From Nitrososphaerota archaeon (GTDB lineage: Archaea; Thermoproteota; Nitrososphaeria; Conexivisphaerales; UBA164): DNA of 56,569 nucleotides. Location: NCBI GenBank assembly GCA_009903795.1, contig WYER01000032.1, positions 1 through 56,569 on the forward strand, written 5' to 3'. The position numbers and the translations under genes were made by a program. This document shows, in pieces, positions 35,563 to 43,616 of this stretch; position 1 is the stretch's first letter; each line of letters starts with the position of its first letter. A model generated the notes under the pieces. The model ran no database searches. It saw only the letters and a program-made list of their open reading frames with translations, and was not told the origin of the DNA.

Positions 35563-35820
35563 GAGCTCATTATTTTATATTTTTATAAATTTTTTGTTTA
35601 CGATATTCTTAATATTTTCAACAAAAATCATTTTCGTAAATAGCTCAACTTTTAGTAAACACACGAAATATAAAAGCTTTATATTTAACCCATATTTATT
35701 GTATCTAAGCTTTAGGGGCTAAAATTCACTTTTTTAATAATAAACAACTCCTTACAAATGGTTTTCACATTAAAGAAATTTTTTACATAATAATGTTATT
35801 GATTAAGTGAATGACAACCA
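35563..35820. other. A+T-rich region between Mo-hydroxylase and moaD-like gene
   Basis: Non-coding. It must contain the promoter of the minus-strand Mo-hydroxylase operon; TATATTTA-like stretches near 35680-35690 are candidates. No other structure was recognised apart from the hairpin at its right edge. Confidence 0.35.
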
Positions 35821-35848
35821 TCGCCTTTAAAGGCGGTGAGGATGTCAG
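35821..35848 (+). repeat. Solo TnpB-element right-end hairpin
   Basis: CGCCTTTAAAGGCG (35822-35835, a perfect 14-bp palindrome) followed by GTGAGGATGTCAG. The end motif GGCGGTGAGGATGTCAG matches those at 16307 (one difference) and 49285 (one difference). No tnpB or tnpA remains beside it. Its last four bases overlap the end of the MoaD-like gene on the other strand. Confidence 0.65.
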
Positions 35849-36126
35849 TAACCTCCTCCAACAGGAGGAATCAGCATCACAACATCTCCGTCATTGAGTT
35901 TTGTTTTGCTGTAGCTTTCCCTTTTTACATACCCGTTGTTAACATAAACAAGAAAGTGTTCATGAAATTCTCTTTTATTGTTCATTATAGCTCTCTCTGC
36001 TCTTTCTCCGTATTTTTGTAAAATCTTATTTAGAAGATCTTCTACATTTTCCGCATCTATTTCAGTTTCATGAGCGCCCAGAATATCTATAAGCTCGTAG
36101 AACACTCTGAGTTTTATTCTTGCCAT
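35845..36126 (-). CDS. MoaD/ThiS-like ubiquitin-fold protein ending in Gly-Gly-Gly-Tyr
   Basis: A 93-residue beta-grasp protein: KLRVFYELIDILGAHETEID at the N-terminus, then a helical middle and LNDGDVVMLIPPVGGG at the C-terminus, the MoaD/SAMP end. MoaD acts as sulfur carrier in molybdopterin synthesis, and archaeal relatives also serve tRNA thiolation and protein modification. Carriers normally end in free Gly-Gly; here one extra Tyr precedes the stop, and the stop TGA is contributed by the adjacent transposon right-end hairpin. Trimming or a non-carrier role would be needed. It lies 20 bp after hisI and near the molybdenum enzyme, which needs the cofactor. Confidence 0.8.
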   Translation of the reverse strand: MARIKLRVFYELIDILGAHETEIDAENVEDLLNKILQKYGERAERAIMNNKREFHEHFLVYVNNGYVKRESYSKTKLNDGDVVMLIPPVGGGY

Positions 36127-36146
36127 AAAATTATTATTTTAAGAAA

Positions 36147-37121
36147 TTATTTTATGCTTTCTAAAAATTTTTTAACGCCTCCGTCAAGATGAACTTCTAC
36201 CCTCGTTACGTTTTCATCTATGTATAAAAGTATAGGCGCCTTAACGATGTATCCAAATTTATTAAATATCAATTTTCTCCCACCATAAGTTTCTTTGCTC
36301 ATTGAAACAGCTACATCAACGATTTCTACTTTAAACTTTTGAAGCTCGCCTATTATAGCTTCTAAAGTTCCACCAGTAGATATGGCGTCATCTATAAGAA
36401 GCACGCTCTCACCTTCAGATATTCCGTAAATATAATACGTCCCTTTTTCGTATCCAGATGCATAATCTACTTTGCTCATAGGTTCATCCCCTAGGTTTCT
36501 TTTTCTGACTATTGCCAATGGTTTCCCCTTCCTTTCTGCTATAAGAGTAGCTATCGGCAGCCCAAAGCTTTCTGGCGCAAGCACTTTGTCGAAATCATCC
36601 CTCGTTATGTTGTCTATAGTGTCCGCAAGGAATGACATAACTCTTGCTGATGGAGGGGGCACGTTTTCAGTTATAGGGTTAAGGATGTATTTGTAAATTT
36701 TTTCACTTTCGTCTCTAACCCAGCTTTTTTCTATCAACTTAGAATTTTCATAATATCCTTTTATTTCTTCAATTATATCATCCACCTTTTTATACCCTTC
36801 AAGAGACCTATAATAACAGGAGTAGTTTCCCGTGTGACATGCTGGACCATTCGGCTCTGCAACGTATATTAGGCTGTCTCCGTCGCAATCTATGAGTATT
36901 TTCCTTACCTTTTGATAGTTTCCAGAAGTTTCCCCCTTTAACCAAAGTTTTTTTCTTGACCTAGAATAAAAGTGAGCCAGCCCTGTCTTTATTGTAAGTT
37001 CAACGGCTTCTTTGTTTGCATAAGCCTGCATTAGTATTTTTCCTGTGTTCCAGTCTTGAACTATTACAGGTACAAGCCCTTTTTCATCGAACTTTATATC
37101 ATCTATCTTGAGCTCTATCAT
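36147..37121 (-). CDS. hisI: Phosphoribosyl-AMP cyclohydrolase fused to a phosphoribosyltransferase
   Basis: Residues 1-115 are HisI, which opens the purine ring of phosphoribosyl-AMP: DCDGDS (79-83) gives the metal-binding Cys/Asp set, and PACHTGNYSCYYR (94-106) the other zinc cysteines. Where bifunctional proteins carry HisE, residues ~140-310 are instead a type I phosphoribosyltransferase related to archaeal Hpt/Apt: ILNPITENVPPPS, APESFGLPIATLIAERKGKP, VRKRNLGDEP and the PRPP loop SVLLIDDAISTGGTLEAI (239-256). The linker is ~25 helical residues. The frame is unbroken and starts by overlapping hisF by 4 bp. hisE is not in the operon. A link between purine salvage and histidine synthesis is inference. 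Confidence 0.9.
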   Translation of the reverse strand: MIELKIDDIKFDEKGLVPVIVQDWNTGKILMQAYANKEAVELTIKTGLAHFYSRSRKKLWLKGETSGNYQKVRKILIDCDGDSLIYVAEPNGPACHTGNYSCYYRSLEGYKKVDDIIEEIKGYYENSKLIEKSWVRDESEKIYKYILNPITENVPPPSARVMSFLADTIDNITRDDFDKVLAPESFGLPIATLIAERKGKPLAIVRKRNLGDEPMSKVDYASGYEKGTYYIYGISEGESVLLIDDAISTGGTLEAIIGELQKFKVEIVDVAVSMSKETYGGRKLIFNKFGYIVKAPILLYIDENVTRVEVHLDGGVKKFLESIK

Positions 37122-37873
37122 ATTCTAACCACAACTCCTTTTTCTTTGAGGTACAACTTGAGTTCATTTATTGAAATCTCTTTAAAATGGAAAACTGATG
37201 CTGCAAGCGCAGCGTCAGCATTGGCTTTTTTAAAAACTTCATAAAAGTGTTCAAGCCTGCCACCACCCCCGCTGGCTATTACAGGAAGACTTATAGTATC
37301 AGTTATCATCTTTGTTAACTCAATGTCATAACCCATCTTCGTTCCGTCCCTGTCTATGGACGTAATAAGTATTTCGCCGGCTCCCAGCTCTTGAGCCTTT
37401 TTTGCCCAATCTTTTGCCCTCAATGAGGTTCTTTCTCTACCGCCTTTTATGTACACATAATAATCGTCAGCTTCTTTTTTAGCGTCTATCGATACAACAA
37501 CGCTCTGAGATCCATAAACATCAGCTATTGCTGTTATAAGCTCAGGTTTAAGCACAGCGTATGTGTTTATAGATACTTTATCAGCACCGTTCCAGAGTAT
37601 CTGTTTTGCATCTTCTAGGCTCGATATACCACCTCCTACAGTAAAAGGTATGTCAAGCTTTGATGCAACTTCCTTCACTTTTTCGATAAATATTTTTCTT
37701 CCTTCATATGAAGCAGAAATGTCAAGAAAGACAATTTCATCTGCTCCCATATCACGGTACATTTCTGCCAAATTTACAGGATCTCCAGCTTCTACAAGGT
37801 TAACGAACGACTTACCCTTTACAACTTTTCCTTTGTCAACGTCCAAACAAGGAATTATTCTCTTGGCCAGCAT
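37118..37873 (-). CDS. hisF: Imidazole glycerol phosphate synthase, cyclase subunit
   Basis: TIM-barrel partner of HisH that forms the imidazole ring and releases AICAR. N-terminal MLAKRIIPCLDVDKGKVVKG with the catalytic Asp11, TVGGGISSLEDAKQIL phosphate loop, and SIDRDGTKMGYD with the second catalytic Asp. 251 residues is standard. It shares one base with hisA and overlaps hisI by 4 bp. Confidence 0.96.
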   Translation of the reverse strand: MLAKRIIPCLDVDKGKVVKGKSFVNLVEAGDPVNLAEMYRDMGADEIVFLDISASYEGRKIFIEKVKEVASKLDIPFTVGGGISSLEDAKQILWNGADKVSINTYAVLKPELITAIADVYGSQSVVVSIDAKKEADDYYVYIKGGRERTSLRAKDWAKKAQELGAGEILITSIDRDGTKMGYDIELTKMITDTISLPVIASGGGGRLEHFYEVFKKANADAALAASVFHFKEISINELKLYLKEKGVVVRI

Positions 37874-38544
37874 TATGCATCACCAAAGTACTTTTCATAT
37901 AAGTCTTTTCCTATTATGCACCCTTTGTACCCAAGCATTTCAATTTCTTTAATTTCACTTAGTAGAACTCCTCCGGATAGCAATACCTTCTTTCTGTACT
38001 CAAAAGGTATGTTTTGAGCAATCTTCCTGTCAAAACCTTTCATGGTTCCATCTCTATTTATTGAAGTTACTATGAACTCTTCAAACCCCATCTCTGAAAA
38101 TTTTGAAAGCGCTTCATTTAGCTTTAACCCGCTGTCCTTCTTCCATCCTTCATATGATACTATTTCGTCTTTTACATCCAGCGATATTGTAATCTTATCT
38201 TTCATTGGCAATAAAGACTGTGGATTTATAAAAGCAAGCGTGCTCAAAACTACCCTGTCTGCGCCGCTATCAATGTACTTTTTTATTTTTTGAACGTCCC
38301 TTATACCGCCTGCTACCTGTTTGTAACCTTTCTCTTTTAGCAATTCAGAAATAATGTTAAAGTTATCGCCAATGCCAAGCGCGGCATCAAGGTCAACTAT
38401 GTGAAAACGCTCAAAACCTTCATCATAAAGACGCCTAATTACTGTTAACGGGTTTTCTGAGTACACCTTTATGTTTTCAGCCTTTCCTTCCTTAAGCCTT
38501 ACCACTTTCCCCGACATTAAATCTATTGCTGCGTACACGTTCAT
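37873..38544 (-). CDS. hisA: ProFAR isomerase (phosphoribosylformimino-AICAR-P isomerase)
   Basis: TIM-barrel isomerase of histidine synthesis. AAIDLMSGKVVRLKEGKAEN carries the first catalytic Asp; YKQVAGGIRDVQKIKKYI and SINRDGTMKGFD complete the HisA pattern, the latter with the second Asp region. 223 residues, slightly shorter than the usual ~240. Start overlaps hisH by 4 bp. Confidence 0.94.
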   Translation of the reverse strand: MNVYAAIDLMSGKVVRLKEGKAENIKVYSENPLTVIRRLYDEGFERFHIVDLDAALGIGDNFNIISELLKEKGYKQVAGGIRDVQKIKKYIDSGADRVVLSTLAFINPQSLLPMKDKITISLDVKDEIVSYEGWKKDSGLKLNEALSKFSEMGFEEFIVTSINRDGTMKGFDRKIAQNIPFEYRKKVLLSGGVLLSEIKEIEMLGYKGCIIGKDLYEKYFGDA

Positions 38545-39140
38545 CTCTTAACAGCCTCAAGCACACCTTTAAGTATCATCAACCCTGATTTCCCTGATTT
38601 TTCAGGATGAAACTGCACACCAACGAAGTTTTCCTTGATTATCAACGCTGGTATCTTTATTTCGTCGTTTTCAGCTACAGCATAAACAAACCTTTCATCG
38701 CTAGGAACGTAATAAGAATGCGCGTAATAAAACCAGTCCCCTTTTTTATCGCTCTTCCATATATAATTTTCTTTTAAGAGCTCCGTATATGACCATCCCA
38801 TGTGAGGAACTTTTCCCTTTTTTAATTTCATCACAGTTCCTTTAAGAACGCCAAGCCCTTCGCCCTCTCCTTCTTCGCTTTTTTCGTAAAACAAATGCAG
38901 CCCAAGGCATACTCCAAACACGAACGTTCCTTTTTTTGCCATTTGAAGTATAGATTCCTTTTGATCTTTAAGCGATTTTGAAGCTTGAGAAAAGTTTCCA
39001 ACGCCTGGCAGGACTAGAAGGTCTGGTTGTTTTTCGGAATCTATACTCTCTACAACTTTAGTATCTTCATTCAACCTTTTAAATGCGCTGTAAATACTGT
39101 AAAGGTTGCTTGCACCATAATTGAAAATGATTATTTTCAT
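38541..39140 (-). CDS. hisH: Imidazole glycerol phosphate synthase, glutaminase subunit
   Basis: Class I glutamine amidotransferase that feeds ammonia to HisF. Nucleophile Cys in FGVCLGLHLFYEKSEEGEG, preceded by LVLPGVGNF, and the His-Glu pair in VGVQFHPEKSG. The HYxHSYY-type segment AHSYYVPSDERF is typical of HisH. 199 residues. ATGA overlap with hisB. Confidence 0.96.
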   Translation of the reverse strand: MKIIIFNYGASNLYSIYSAFKRLNEDTKVVESIDSEKQPDLLVLPGVGNFSQASKSLKDQKESILQMAKKGTFVFGVCLGLHLFYEKSEEGEGEGLGVLKGTVMKLKKGKVPHMGWSYTELLKENYIWKSDKKGDWFYYAHSYYVPSDERFVYAVAENDEIKIPALIIKENFVGVQFHPEKSGKSGLMILKGVLEAVKR

Positions 39141-39694
39141 AGAGATCCTTTTACTGACATACTGTTTTGCGATTTTTCTAAGGATTGTTTGAGAGCGATT
39201 CCAAATGATTTGAAAGCTGCTTCAACTATGTGATGAGGGTCTTTCCCGTTAAGCTGGTAAAGATGTAGCGTCATAGGAGTGCTGAACGCAAGCGACCTAA
39301 AAAAATGCTCTATTAAGGCTGGATCAAACTCTGAGCTGTTTGGGACGTTGAGGCCATAGCTAAAGTAAGGTCTTCTTACCATATCAACGGAACTTATGAT
39401 AAGCGCTTCATCCATAGGTATAACAGCATAACCGAACCTCTTGATCGATTCCCTGTCTACTGCTTTATCTATCGCGTAGCCCAACGTTATGCCTGTGTCC
39501 TCTATTATGTGGTGCGGGAGGTCACCGTTTGCCTTTATTTTTATGTCAATGCTGCTGAACTTTGCTAAAGTAACGATCATGTGTCTGAAAAACGCATCTT
39601 CAACTTCTACTTCAGCTTTTCCGTTTCCATCAACGTTTAGCTCCACGTATATTTGAGTTTCTTTTGTTTCCCTTTTTACTTCTGCTTTACGCAA
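39137..39694 (-). CDS. hisB: Imidazoleglycerol-phosphate dehydratase
   Basis: Monofunctional IGPD (185 residues) without the phosphatase domain of enterobacterial HisB. The manganese-binding repeats are LPHHIIEDTGITLG and KDPHHIVEAAFKSFGIALK. The TTG start at 39694 is backed by a GGAGGAGAT ribosome-binding site inside the end of hisG, which it overlaps by 8 bp. The first strand reads KAEVKRETKETQI, as in other IGPDs. Confidence 0.94.
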   Translation of the reverse strand: MRKAEVKRETKETQIYVELNVDGNGKAEVEVEDAFFRHMIVTLAKFSSIDIKIKANGDLPHHIIEDTGITLGYAIDKAVDRESIKRFGYAVIPMDEALIISSVDMVRRPYFSYGLNVPNSSEFDPALIEHFFRSLAFSTPMTLHLYQLNGKDPHHIVEAAFKSFGIALKQSLEKSQNSMSVKGSL

Positions 39695-40652
39695 CCCCTA
39701 TCTCCTCCAACGGCATTATAGAAGATGGTTTATGGACTACAAGCCCCTGCGCGTACTTCCTTAGCATTGGAAGAACTTTTAGAAACTCATCTTCATCTAT
39801 TACAGTATTTACAGCATACCAGCCTTCTATAGAAAGCTTTGAAATTGTTGGCGATTTTAGCGCTGGAAGAGCGTTTAGAAGTTTCTGTAGGTTTTCCTCA
39901 CTTACGTTTAAAAATATATGCAGCTTCTTTCTTGCTTCTACAACGCCTTTTAGCAGCGCTATTATGTCCAAAATTTTCTCTTTCTTTGAATTATCATTAA
40001 TGGAATCCTTGTTTGCTATGAGCACTGCGCTGGACCTCATGATTTCTGCTATTTCAACCAGACCATTTTCCCTGAGCGTTGTCCCAGTTTCAGTTACGTC
40101 AACCACAAGGTCTGCTTCTTCAGGTGGTTTGGCTTCCGTAGCGCCAAATGAAAGATATATTTCAACGTTTTCGTTCTCGCCAAACGTATACCAGGGCGTT
40201 ATTATTAAAGGCCTGGCGTTTCCATAGACTTCTTTATAATACTGAAGATTTTGAAAGAAAGCAGAAGTTATGTTTGGGTATTCTGTAGCAACCCTGAGCT
40301 TTTTACCTTTTTTATTATAATCTTTTAAGATTAAATTCGGGTCTTTTTTAAGTTCTAGAGGACCTGCTAGGACAATCTTTACTTTGCCATATTCCAAGTC
40401 AACCAAAGTCTGAACTTTTGCGCCGGTTTCTATGATCCAATCTTTTCCTGTAATCCCTATATCATATAGCCCTTGTTCAACATACTTGGGTATTTCCTGC
40501 GGCCTGAGTATCTTTACCATTATCTCTTCGTCGTTTATAGAGGGTCTGTAACTTCTCTCGCTTCCTCTTATTTTTAAGATGGAAGAGTTTATGAGCGAAA
40601 TGGTATCCTGCTCTAAAGAACCCTTTGGTATGGCCCATCTAACTTTTTTAAT
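39687..40652 (-). CDS. hisG: ATP phosphoribosyltransferase, long form; start codon uncertain
   Basis: First committed enzyme of histidine synthesis. The first in-frame ATG (40520) would remove the conserved N-terminus. The frame stays open upstream through VRWAIPKGSLEQDTISLIN, the HisG N-terminal strand and PRPP region, to ATT at 40652, with a stop seven codons further up and no ATG/GTG/TTG in between. So either a rare ATT start is used, or one base is missing between here and the out-of-frame ATG at 40671. VDVTETGTTLRENGLVEI is the PRPP motif; the C-terminal ACT-like regulatory domain (IEGWYAVNTVIDEDEFLKVL) makes it the HisZ-independent long form, normally feedback-inhibited by histidine. 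Confidence 0.9.
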   Translation of the reverse strand: MKKVRWAIPKGSLEQDTISLINSSILKIRGSERSYRPSINDEEIMVKILRPQEIPKYVEQGLYDIGITGKDWIIETGAKVQTLVDLEYGKVKIVLAGPLELKKDPNLILKDYNKKGKKLRVATEYPNITSAFFQNLQYYKEVYGNARPLIITPWYTFGENENVEIYLSFGATEAKPPEEADLVVDVTETGTTLRENGLVEIAEIMRSSAVLIANKDSINDNSKKEKILDIIALLKGVVEARKKLHIFLNVSEENLQKLLNALPALKSPTISKLSIEGWYAVNTVIDEDEFLKVLPMLRKYAQGLVVHKPSSIMPLEEIGVA

Positions 40653-40689
40653 AGGCGATATGAACTGACATCACAACAGATGTTTTTTA

Positions 40690-41253
40690 TTAGGTTTTTA
40701 AACTTTTCTCAAAGAAAGATTTTACTAGCAGTTCGCCCTGCGAATTTGATTTTTCCGGATGAAACATCAAAGCGAAGGAATTCCTGTATTCAAAGGCTTC
40801 AATTCCAAATTTGCTGAACGCTACTGGTTTGCTGTACTTGTTAAGTCTACCAATATTAAGGTGTCTAGAAACATAAAAGTTATACGCTCCGTCAGCAAAG
40901 TAGCTTGATCCTTTGAACTCTATCGTTATTTCTCCTTTGAGAAGACTTTCATGAACCTTTAGCGTGCCTCCAAGGTACATGTTAAAGGCTTCTGCTCCAA
41001 AACAGATATAAAGAGAAGGCTTGTCAATGATTTGCTCTATCAATCTAAAGATGTCTTTTAGCTTTGTCTGAGTCCTGGAAGACCTTCCGCTGAAAACATA
41101 AGCGTCGTATCCATCTATTTTATCCCATGGACTGAGCATTACCACTCGATCTTTTTCAAAGATTTTGTTAAGTAGCTTGTTTAAATCCTGTAAATAAACT
41201 GAGCCATTATGAATAAGCGCAATTCTAACCACGTCTTTATGCTTGAATACCAT
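40690..41253 (-). CDS. Class I glutamine amidotransferase-like protein heading the his operon
   Basis: 187 residues with the GATase-1 layout: an early strand VVRIALIHNGSV, DAYVFSGR, a nucleophile-elbow-like LYICFGAEAFNMYLGG with Cys84, and the His-Glu pair in LMFHPEKSNS. It resembles the glutaminase subunit of GMP synthase (GuaAa) and HisH but matches neither cleanly; a true hisH is present downstream. It precedes hisG by 38 bp, so it is probably the first gene of the operon. A TTTTTTAAAA box ~20 bp before the ATG suggests a near-leaderless promoter. What it aminates is not visible. Confidence 0.72.
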   Translation of the reverse strand: MVFKHKDVVRIALIHNGSVYLQDLNKLLNKIFEKDRVVMLSPWDKIDGYDAYVFSGRSSRTQTKLKDIFRLIEQIIDKPSLYICFGAEAFNMYLGGTLKVHESLLKGEITIEFKGSSYFADGAYNFYVSRHLNIGRLNKYSKPVAFSKFGIEAFEYRNSFALMFHPEKSNSQGELLVKSFFEKSLKT

Positions 41254-41456
41254 AAGTTATATACTTTTAAAAAATCAGTACTGTTGCAAGTATAAAATTT
41301 TCACTTTTCTAAGGAAATTTATTATAAGTCTCATTTAACTATTAGCTAGAGGCCAAAATTTGACCCAAAAAAGCTATATGGCATTAAACCAAAGTTAATC
41401 AAAAATAATCTTCTCTATTTGTTATGGAATGTCATTACCTGCTGAAGTGCTGAAAG

Positions 41457-41465
41457 TATAAAAAG
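41457..41465 (+). promoter_or_regulatory. TATA box for the MFS gene at 41496
   Basis: TATAAAAAG about 30-35 bp upstream of the ATG, no ribosome-binding site between; consistent with a very short leader. Confidence 0.5.
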
Positions 41466-41495
41466 GCTTATGTATTTGAATTTAAAATTTGAACT

Positions 41496-42935
41496 ATGGA
41501 TTATAAATTTCAAGAATATGAAGTATCAAAAAAAGAGCTGATCGTTGGCATTTTTGTAATAGTCCTTGGCGTTCTTATGAGCGCAATAGACTCAACCATA
41601 GTGATCCTTGCGCTGCCCGTAATGATGAAGGATCTAAAGGCTAATATAGTTGAAATGGTATGGGTTATCTTGATTTACCTTCTTGTAGTAACAGTCCTAT
41701 CAACGCAGCTGGGAAGGATCGGAGATAAGTATGGCAGAGTAAAGTTTTACAACGTTGGTTTCCTGATATTTACCGTAGGATCTGCGCTCAGTGCTGCTTC
41801 TATTAACGCGTACATGCTGCTAGCTTTCAGAGGACTTCAGGCGCTTGGAGGCGGACTGATTAGCAGCAACAGTGGGGCTGTAATCGCGGATCTTTTACCG
41901 CCAAACAGAAGGGGACAAGCTTATGGCTATACTGCTCTTGGATGGAACGTGGGCGCTATTTTGGGCATAATTTTGGGCGGCATAATAGTTACTTACGTAT
42001 CGTGGCGTTACATATTTCTTATAAACGTACCTATAGGGTTTTTGGCAACTTACATAGGATTCAGGTACTTAAGGGAAGGATCACCAAAGCTTGTAAAAAA
42101 GCTCGACATAAGAGGTTCAGCTCTCCTTGGCGCTTCTCTTACATTACTTCTCATTGGGCTAACTACAGCAGTTGGATCGAGGATCAATACGTTTACTCAG
42201 ACCTTGATAATAACAGGGATAACACTGCTGGCGCTTTTTGTATATCACGAAGCAAAATTCAGCGATCCGATCATAAATATAACAATGCTCAAAAACAGGG
42301 TTCTTTCAGGCTCGATACTTGCTGCACTTCTTCAAGCACTTGCAAACTATTCAGTTCTTTTTCTTGTAATAATGTACCTTCAGGGCGTTAGGGGTCTTAC
42401 CCCTTTTAACGCAAGCCTTCTTGTGGTACCAGGATATATTTTAGGGGGAGTTTTAGGCCCGTTCATGGGAAGAATATCAGACAGGATAGGCGCTAGGATA
42501 CCTGCCTCAATTGGGCTTTTCGCACAATCAATAGGAATATATGTTTATTCTTTGCTGAACGTAAATTCTCCTCTTTGGTTAGTAACTCTTGCGGCTTCAA
42601 TCAACGGCATAGGCGCAGGAATGTTTTATCCTGCCAACAACAGCGCCGTGATGGCAAACGCTCCGCGTGAACATTATGGTGCGGCTTCTGGAACTTTAAG
42701 GATGTTTGCAAACATAGGAATGGTAGTCAGCTTTGCTCTTTCTATTTATGTTGCTTCGCTCACAATGCCATCATATCTAGCAGAAGAAATCTTCTTGGGC
42801 ACCAGCGTTTTGAGTTCCAAATTCGCTTATGTATTTACAAAAGGAATAGAAACTTCATTTAAATTTTCAGTCATAATTATGTATATAGCTATAGTCTTCT
42901 CTCTATTAAGAGGAAAAGAACAAAGAAAAAAATAA
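41496..42935 (+). CDS. MFS efflux transporter, DHA2 (EmrB/QacA) type
   Basis: 479 residues with about fourteen predicted helices. The loop 2-3 motif A reads LGRIGDKYGRVKFY, and helix 1 carries MSAIDSTIVILALPVMM with the acidic residue (Asp) typical of 14-helix drug/H+ antiporters; FRGLQALGGGLISSNSGAVI is motif B-like. It probably exports toxic compounds or metabolites; the substrate is unknown. Transcribed alone, divergent from the his operon. Confidence 0.88.
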   Translation: MDYKFQEYEVSKKELIVGIFVIVLGVLMSAIDSTIVILALPVMMKDLKANIVEMVWVILIYLLVVTVLSTQLGRIGDKYGRVKFYNVGFLIFTVGSALSAASINAYMLLAFRGLQALGGGLISSNSGAVIADLLPPNRRGQAYGYTALGWNVGAILGIILGGIIVTYVSWRYIFLINVPIGFLATYIGFRYLREGSPKLVKKLDIRGSALLGASLTLLLIGLTTAVGSRINTFTQTLIITGITLLALFVYHEAKFSDPIINITMLKNRVLSGSILAALLQALANYSVLFLVIMYLQGVRGLTPFNASLLVVPGYILGGVLGPFMGRISDRIGARIPASIGLFAQSIGIYVYSLLNVNSPLWLVTLAASINGIGAGMFYPANNSAVMANAPREHYGAASGTLRMFANIGMVVSFALSIYVASLTMPSYLAEEIFLGTSVLSSKFAYVFTKGIETSFKFSVIIMYIAIVFSLLRGKEQRKK

Positions 42936-42950
42936 AAATTGTATAATTGT

Positions 42951-43334
42951 TTAGTTTAACTTATAATAAACCTTTCTTAGTGATGGCTCTACTTTAGCGA
43001 GAGCAGTTCTTAGCTCTTCAGGGTCAAGTTTTGATCCGTTTCCGTTTACTTTGTATATAAGATATTCTAAGGTTGAAACAAGGTAATTAACCCGATTCTT
43101 CTGTTCCCTTGATAGTGGTTTGTTGGTTTCTGCTTCAATGACCAGTTTAAGAGTAAAAGGCGTATTTCCTACTTTATGCGTAACATTAATGTTGTTAAAC
43201 CCAACCTTTTTTAAATACCTTTTAATTATATGCCTAACTAGTGAAGGAACTATTGATTGAACTTCAATCTCAGCTATCGTAAGCTTACCTTCCTCAACGA
43301 TTCCTTTTTCTTTTGAATTATTTCCACTTATCAT
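42951..43334 (-). CDS. Hypothetical protein
   Basis: 127 residues, no recognised domain. The central part (SIVPSLVRHIIKRYLKKVGF) is a likely amphipathic helix followed by beta strands (FTLKLVIEAE), and the C-terminal half is helical and charged. There is no signal peptide or membrane segment. Codon use and composition look like neighbouring genes. It is convergent with the MFS gene with a 15-bp gap. Confidence 0.55.
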   Translation of the reverse strand: MISGNNSKEKGIVEEGKLTIAEIEVQSIVPSLVRHIIKRYLKKVGFNNINVTHKVGNTPFTLKLVIEAETNKPLSREQKNRVNYLVSTLEYLIYKVNGNGSKLDPEELRTALAKVEPSLRKVYYKLN

Positions 43335-43449
43335 ATTAATAACACCGTTATAGGTATAACATTATGGATTTATAAACGTTACTTTTTACAAATTTTATAA
43401 ATGAAAAATAATGTTAGTATATTTAAAATTTTGGACAAAATCTGCTGTG

Positions 43450-43616
43450 TTGAATAATTATTTATAGCGTGGCTGTCAATTCCTTGCTTATGAACTCAAA
43501 AGGAAAAAGACAGTCGCAATAATAATAACAAAAGATGGGGTAATAAGTTTATCGACAAAAGGAACTGGAAGAGTTACAATGAAGAGCTTGTTAGAGTGAG
43601 TTTTTGCTGCCAATAT
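43450..43616 (+). mobile_element. Truncated 5' end of an IS5-type element
   Basis: Nearly identical over ~150 bp to the start of the element at 56218: the shared end reads TTGAAnAATTATTTATAGCG, then the transposase N-terminus NNNNKRWGNKFIDKRNWKSY and NEELV. After that the sequence diverges abruptly, so the rest is deleted. The first codons are already out of frame (one base less near 43500). Confidence 0.8.

Noticed and set aside
36147-37121. Calling the protein a standard HisIE bifunctional enzyme
   Set aside because: The C-terminal half has a PRPP-binding loop and phosphoribosyltransferase strands; no HisE helices or acidic motifs are visible.
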